DNA of 64,000 nucleotides from Candidatus Zixiibacteriota bacterium (GTDB lineage Bacteria; Zixibacteria; MSB-5A5; GN15; FEB-12), in the NCBI GenBank assembly GCA_028289585.1, contig JANQPI010000010.1, forward strand, positions 248,001-312,000, written 5' to 3'. Each line of letters begins with the position of its first letter. Position 1 is the first letter of the stretch. Below, one piece after another: positions 61,180-64,000 of the stretch. The notes under the pieces were generated by a model. That model worked only from the letters and a program-made list of their open reading frames with translations, searched no databases and was not told the origin of the DNA. The translations under genes were made by a program, and so were the position numbers.

Positions 61180-61929
61180 ATGAGCGATGTAAAATTGGAA
61201 GCAATCAACCTATCAAAGCGGTATGACGAAGACACCCTGGCCCTGGACAATGTATCGTTTCAGGTACGAACGGGTGAGCTCTTTTGCATGCTGGGCGGCA
61301 ATGGCGCCGGCAAGACGACAACGATCAACATCTTCCTCAACTTCATTGAACCAACATCCGGCGAGGCACAGATCTGTGGCATCTCTACCCATACCGACCC
61401 GCTGTCGGCGAAAGCGCATGTCGCCTACGTCGCCGAGAATGTCATGCTCTATGCCAATTTTACCGCCGTTCAAAATCTGGAGTTCTTCGTGCGCCTGGGC
61501 GGTCGGACAGATGTAACCCGCGGAGAGTGCCGAGAAGCTCTGCTTCGTGTCGGTCTGCACGAGGCTTTTCATAACAAGAGGCTCAAGGACTTTTCAAAGG
61601 GAATGCGTCAGAAGTGCGGCATCGCGATTGCCATATTAAAGAACGCAAGCACCATTATCCTCGATGAGCCGACGTCTGGCCTCGATCCGCAGGCGGGACA
61701 TGAGTTTAGTCAACTGGTTCGGTCTCTCCGCGATGAGGGGAAGGCGATCCTGATGTCGACTCATGACATTTTTCGCGCCCGTGAGATTGCCGATACGATC
61801 GCGATCATGAACCATGGGAAACTGGTTATGATGCAGCCGGCAGCCGAACTGGCTTCGGCGAATCTCGAACAGCTCTATCTGGAACACATTCTTGGTTCTC
61901 AGCAGCCGACGCTGGAGGGGGCTGCGTGA
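61180..61929 (+). CDS. ABC transporter ATP-binding protein
   Basis: 249 residues. Walker A MLGGNGAGKTTTINIFLN, signature LKDFSKGMRQKCGIAIAIL, Walker B STIILDEPTSGLDPQAG and H-loop His in ILMSTHDIFRA are complete. The type is that of ABC-2 exporters (NatA/CcmA/NosF-like). It overlaps the permease gene by 4 nt, so the pair is coupled. Confidence 0.93.
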   Translation: MSDVKLEAINLSKRYDEDTLALDNVSFQVRTGELFCMLGGNGAGKTTTINIFLNFIEPTSGEAQICGISTHTDPLSAKAHVAYVAENVMLYANFTAVQNLEFFVRLGGRTDVTRGECREALLRVGLHEAFHNKRLKDFSKGMRQKCGIAIAILKNASTIILDEPTSGLDPQAGHEFSQLVRSLRDEGKAILMSTHDIFRAREIADTIAIMNHGKLVMMQPAAELASANLEQLYLEHILGSQQPTLEGAA

Positions 61930-63353
61930 TGTTCTGGACTATCGTAGCCAAAGAGATTCGTCATCAGCTCTACTCGGCGACATTTGCCTATTCGTTCGCA
62001 GCGGTAGCGGTATTGATAGTTCTGACATTTGCTCTGGCCGCAGGTAACTTCCATGACAGCCAATCTCGATACGAAGCAGCCCTCGCAGAGAATCTGAAGC
62101 GCTACGAGGGAATGACCGACTGGTATCGAGTTCGCGAAGCAAGCATCATGTTGCCTCCGCAACCGCTGGCACTTCTGGTGTCGGGAGTCAGCAATGACAT
62201 TGGACGTAAGATCGATGTCACGCCTGGTGGTGCACCCGTCGCCTACGGCAGCCGCTATGGCGACGAACCGATCTTTGCGGTCTTTCAAACGCTTGACCTA
62301 CTGTTCATCTTCCTCGTCGTCTTCTCCCTCTTCGCCGTCCTGCTGGGCTACAATTCAATTTGCGGAGAACGCGAACAGGGCACACTGAAACTCGCCCTGT
62401 CAGGGACCGTGACACGGTCGACCTTGCTTATGGGCAAAGCTACCGGAGCGCTGCTTGCGTTGGGGTCGGCATTGACCATCGCACTCCTCGTTGGCATTCT
62501 TCTCTTTCCTCTCTTGCGTGTACCGCTTTCCGGCACTGACTGGATACGTGCCGCGGTAATCTGCCTGATAGGATTGCTCTTCTTCGCTGTCTGGCTGATT
62601 CTTTCGATAGGCGTATCGGCCGTCGTGCGTCGACCTTCATCGTCGTTCCTCGTACTACTTATCATCTGGATCGTTTCGCTCCTCGTCATTCCGCGAGTCG
62701 CGGTCGTTGCCTCGAACTACCTGAGCGATGTACCATCGGTCGATGAGGTTGATTCACGCATGGCCAGCTATCGGCGTGATGTCAATCTCGAACAGCGCGA
62801 TGCCCTGGCATCGTATCAGGGTCCATCGACCGAGTTGACGGAGGATCCGATGGCTGGCGTTATGCACTTTCAGGAATACATGGATTCGATAAATCAGATT
62901 GCAACGCAACGTACACAAGAGCAATGGGCTCGATTGACCGAGGAGCGCGATAATGCATCACGCGAACGAGAGATGCTCGCCCTCACACTCAGCCGTATTT
63001 CTCCCGCGGCGTGCCTTACACTGGCCGCATCCCATGTGGCCGGGACAGAACTTTCGCTCAAGCATCGATTTCATGAACAGGCAGATGCATATGAGGACAT
63101 CTTCTCGTCCTTCCTGACCGAGAAGACTGGAATGACCATGGGTGGTGGAATGATGTTCATCATCGCCACCGATGATGACCAACAGGTAGAAGAGCTGATC
63201 GATCCATCGGAGATTCCTGAGTTTTCCTTTCAGTCCCCACAGCTCGCTGAGTCGATGACGACCGCTGGAATAGACATCGGGCTCTTGGGTATGTTTGGTT
63301 TACTCTTCATCCTGGGTGGTGTCGTCGCCTTCCGCAACTACGATGTGCGATAG
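61926..63353 (+). CDS. ABC-2 type permease
   Basis: 475 residues. The first helix (FAYSFAAVAVLIVLTFALAA) is followed by a large loop, then helices at about residues 125-145 (LLFIFLVVFSLFAVLLGY), 170-195, 205-235 and 240-260, a second large extracytoplasmic loop (about residues 270-440) and a last helix (IGLLGMFGLLFILGGVVAF). ICGEREQGTLKLALSGTVTR is the coupling segment of ABC-2 permeases. It works with the ATPase upstream and probably with the second permease. Confidence 0.88.
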   Translation: MMFWTIVAKEIRHQLYSATFAYSFAAVAVLIVLTFALAAGNFHDSQSRYEAALAENLKRYEGMTDWYRVREASIMLPPQPLALLVSGVSNDIGRKIDVTPGGAPVAYGSRYGDEPIFAVFQTLDLLFIFLVVFSLFAVLLGYNSICGEREQGTLKLALSGTVTRSTLLMGKATGALLALGSALTIALLVGILLFPLLRVPLSGTDWIRAAVICLIGLLFFAVWLILSIGVSAVVRRPSSSFLVLLIIWIVSLLVIPRVAVVASNYLSDVPSVDEVDSRMASYRRDVNLEQRDALASYQGPSTELTEDPMAGVMHFQEYMDSINQIATQRTQEQWARLTEERDNASREREMLALTLSRISPAACLTLAASHVAGTELSLKHRFHEQADAYEDIFSSFLTEKTGMTMGGGMMFIIATDDDQQVEELIDPSEIPEFSFQSPQLAESMTTAGIDIGLLGMFGLLFILGGVVAFRNYDVR

Positions 63354-63365
63354 GTAGGTTGTGTA

Positions 63366-64000
63366 ATGCTAGGACTACTCTTGACCAAGGAACTGCGCTC
63401 AATTCTGCTGTCGCAGAAAGTTATCGGCACGCTCACGATTATTGCGTTGCTGATGATTCTGTCGACGATACTGGGTGTCGCCGAGTACCGCTTCGCACAC
63501 CAGCAGTATGTCCGGGCGACAACGCTCGCCGAGGAAAAACTTTCCGAGCGGACAAACTGGCATATGGCAAGCCTCGACATCCACCGGGAACCCGACCCCC
63601 TGCAGATTCTGATCGCCGGAACGCATTACGATCAAGGACGGTTCTCTCCCATCAACCAGCAGCAGGCGGTAGAGTTGCGACAGAGTCCGTATTCCGATGA
63701 CCCGCTCTTCTCGCTCTTCCGCATGGTCGATTTCGCGTTTGTCGTGACGATAGTGATCTCACTTTTTGCACTGTTGTTCACGTTCGATGCCGTGAGCGGC
63801 GAGCGTGAATCCGGTACCCTGAAGCTGATGATGTCCAACGCGATCGCTCGACGCACACTCGTTCTGGCAAAGGGGCTGGGAGCATGGCTGGGACTTGTCC
63901 TGCCACTCGGCGTGCCGATCTTGATTTCGATGCTCATTATCGTGCTTTCAGGCGTCACGTTGACGACCGGAGATTGGACCCGTATCGCGATGGTCATCGG
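63366..64000 (+). CDS. second ABC-2 type permease (cut by window end)
   Basis: The frame from ATG 63366 is open to the window end (211 codons seen). A first helix (VIGTLTIIALLMILSTILGV) and later helices (VVTIVISLFALLFTF) bracket a loop, with AVSGERESGTLKLMMSNAIA as the ABC-2 coupling segment. It is similar in layout to the preceding permease, 12 nt upstream, so the exporter is probably a heterodimer with two large permease subunits. Confidence 0.85.
   Translation, partial: MLGLLLTKELRSILLSQKVIGTLTIIALLMILSTILGVAEYRFAHQQYVRATTLAEEKLSERTNWHMASLDIHREPDPLQILIAGTHYDQGRFSPINQQQAVELRQSPYSDDPLFSLFRMVDFAFVVTIVISLFALLFTFDAVSGERESGTLKLMMSNAIARRTLVLAKGLGAWLGLVLPLGVPILISMLIIVLSGVTLTTGDWTRIAMVI

Noticed and set aside
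1-64000. CRISPR array
   Set aside because: No series of regularly spaced direct repeats was noticed anywhere in the window and no Cas gene was recognised.

Overview
The window looks like chromosomal DNA of an uncultured Gram-negative bacterium, probably of the FCB superphylum (a Zixibacteria- or Latescibacteria-like lineage). This is inference from gene content: lipoproteins and signal peptides, an outer-membrane secretin and beta-barrel protein, and a secreted beta-propeller protein ending in the FlgD-like 'NYPNPFNP' domain common in that group. The lineage cannot be fixed from sequence alone.

Left flank (1-10,821). Housekeeping genes, mostly on the + strand and tightly coupled: the 3' part of a GH57 glucanotransferase/amylase, a sirtuin, a TPR lipoprotein, then the pyrimidine genes pyrK, pyrD and pyrF, a glycerophosphodiester phosphodiesterase, a GNAT acetyltransferase on the - strand, a small membrane protein, tadA, two more membrane proteins, and tRNA-Ser(CGA) with a good sigma70-type promoter.

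Integrated element (10,890-56,097). The last bases of tRNA-Ser form a 22-bp block that recurs exactly at 56,076-56,097. A tyrosine integrase sits just inside the tRNA end, and a tandem motif (TTCTAAAGRATTTCTAAA) lies just inside both ends, as expected of integrase arm sites. I read the 45 kb between as one tRNA-targeted integrative element, possibly composite because it holds three tyrosine recombinases. Its parts are: (a) a backbone at 11-22.6 kb with integrase, excisionase-like protein, two HerA/DUF87-type ATPases, a membrane zinc-ribbon protein, a winged-helix protein, a methylase-like protein without an NPPY motif, small proteins, an outer-membrane protein and a second recombinase; (b) a coupled four-gene operon at 23.2-27.7 kb joining Septu-like PtuA and PtuB to a carboxynorspermidine-decarboxylase-like PLP enzyme and a DUF3326 protein; (c) a membrane signalling-like module at 27.9-31.2 kb with two PAS-like proteins and two small membrane proteins; (d) a secreted protein, a third recombinase and a truncated subtilase at 31.7-35.2 kb; (e) a three-gene operon at 35.3-45.7 kb with a 2,625-residue RHS protein, a lipoprotein and a beta-propeller protein; (f) a compact type II secretion/type IV pilus-like locus at 46.3-55.9 kb (F, E, D, L, M, C, K-like, I, J, G) lacking a prepilin peptidase. 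No relaxase was recognised.

Right flank (56,098-64,000). A two-component system on the - strand diverges from an envelope operon: a PDZ protein, a NEW3-type membrane-anchored protein, an ABC ATPase and two ABC-2 permeases, the last cut by the window edge. TTAACA repeats in 10-bp register between them look like the response regulator's operator.

The best candidates for something undescribed are the Septu/PLP/DUF3326 operon, the PAS membrane module beside it, the relaxase-less backbone with two HerA ATPases, and the carriage of a whole secretion/pilus locus on a tRNA-integrated element.
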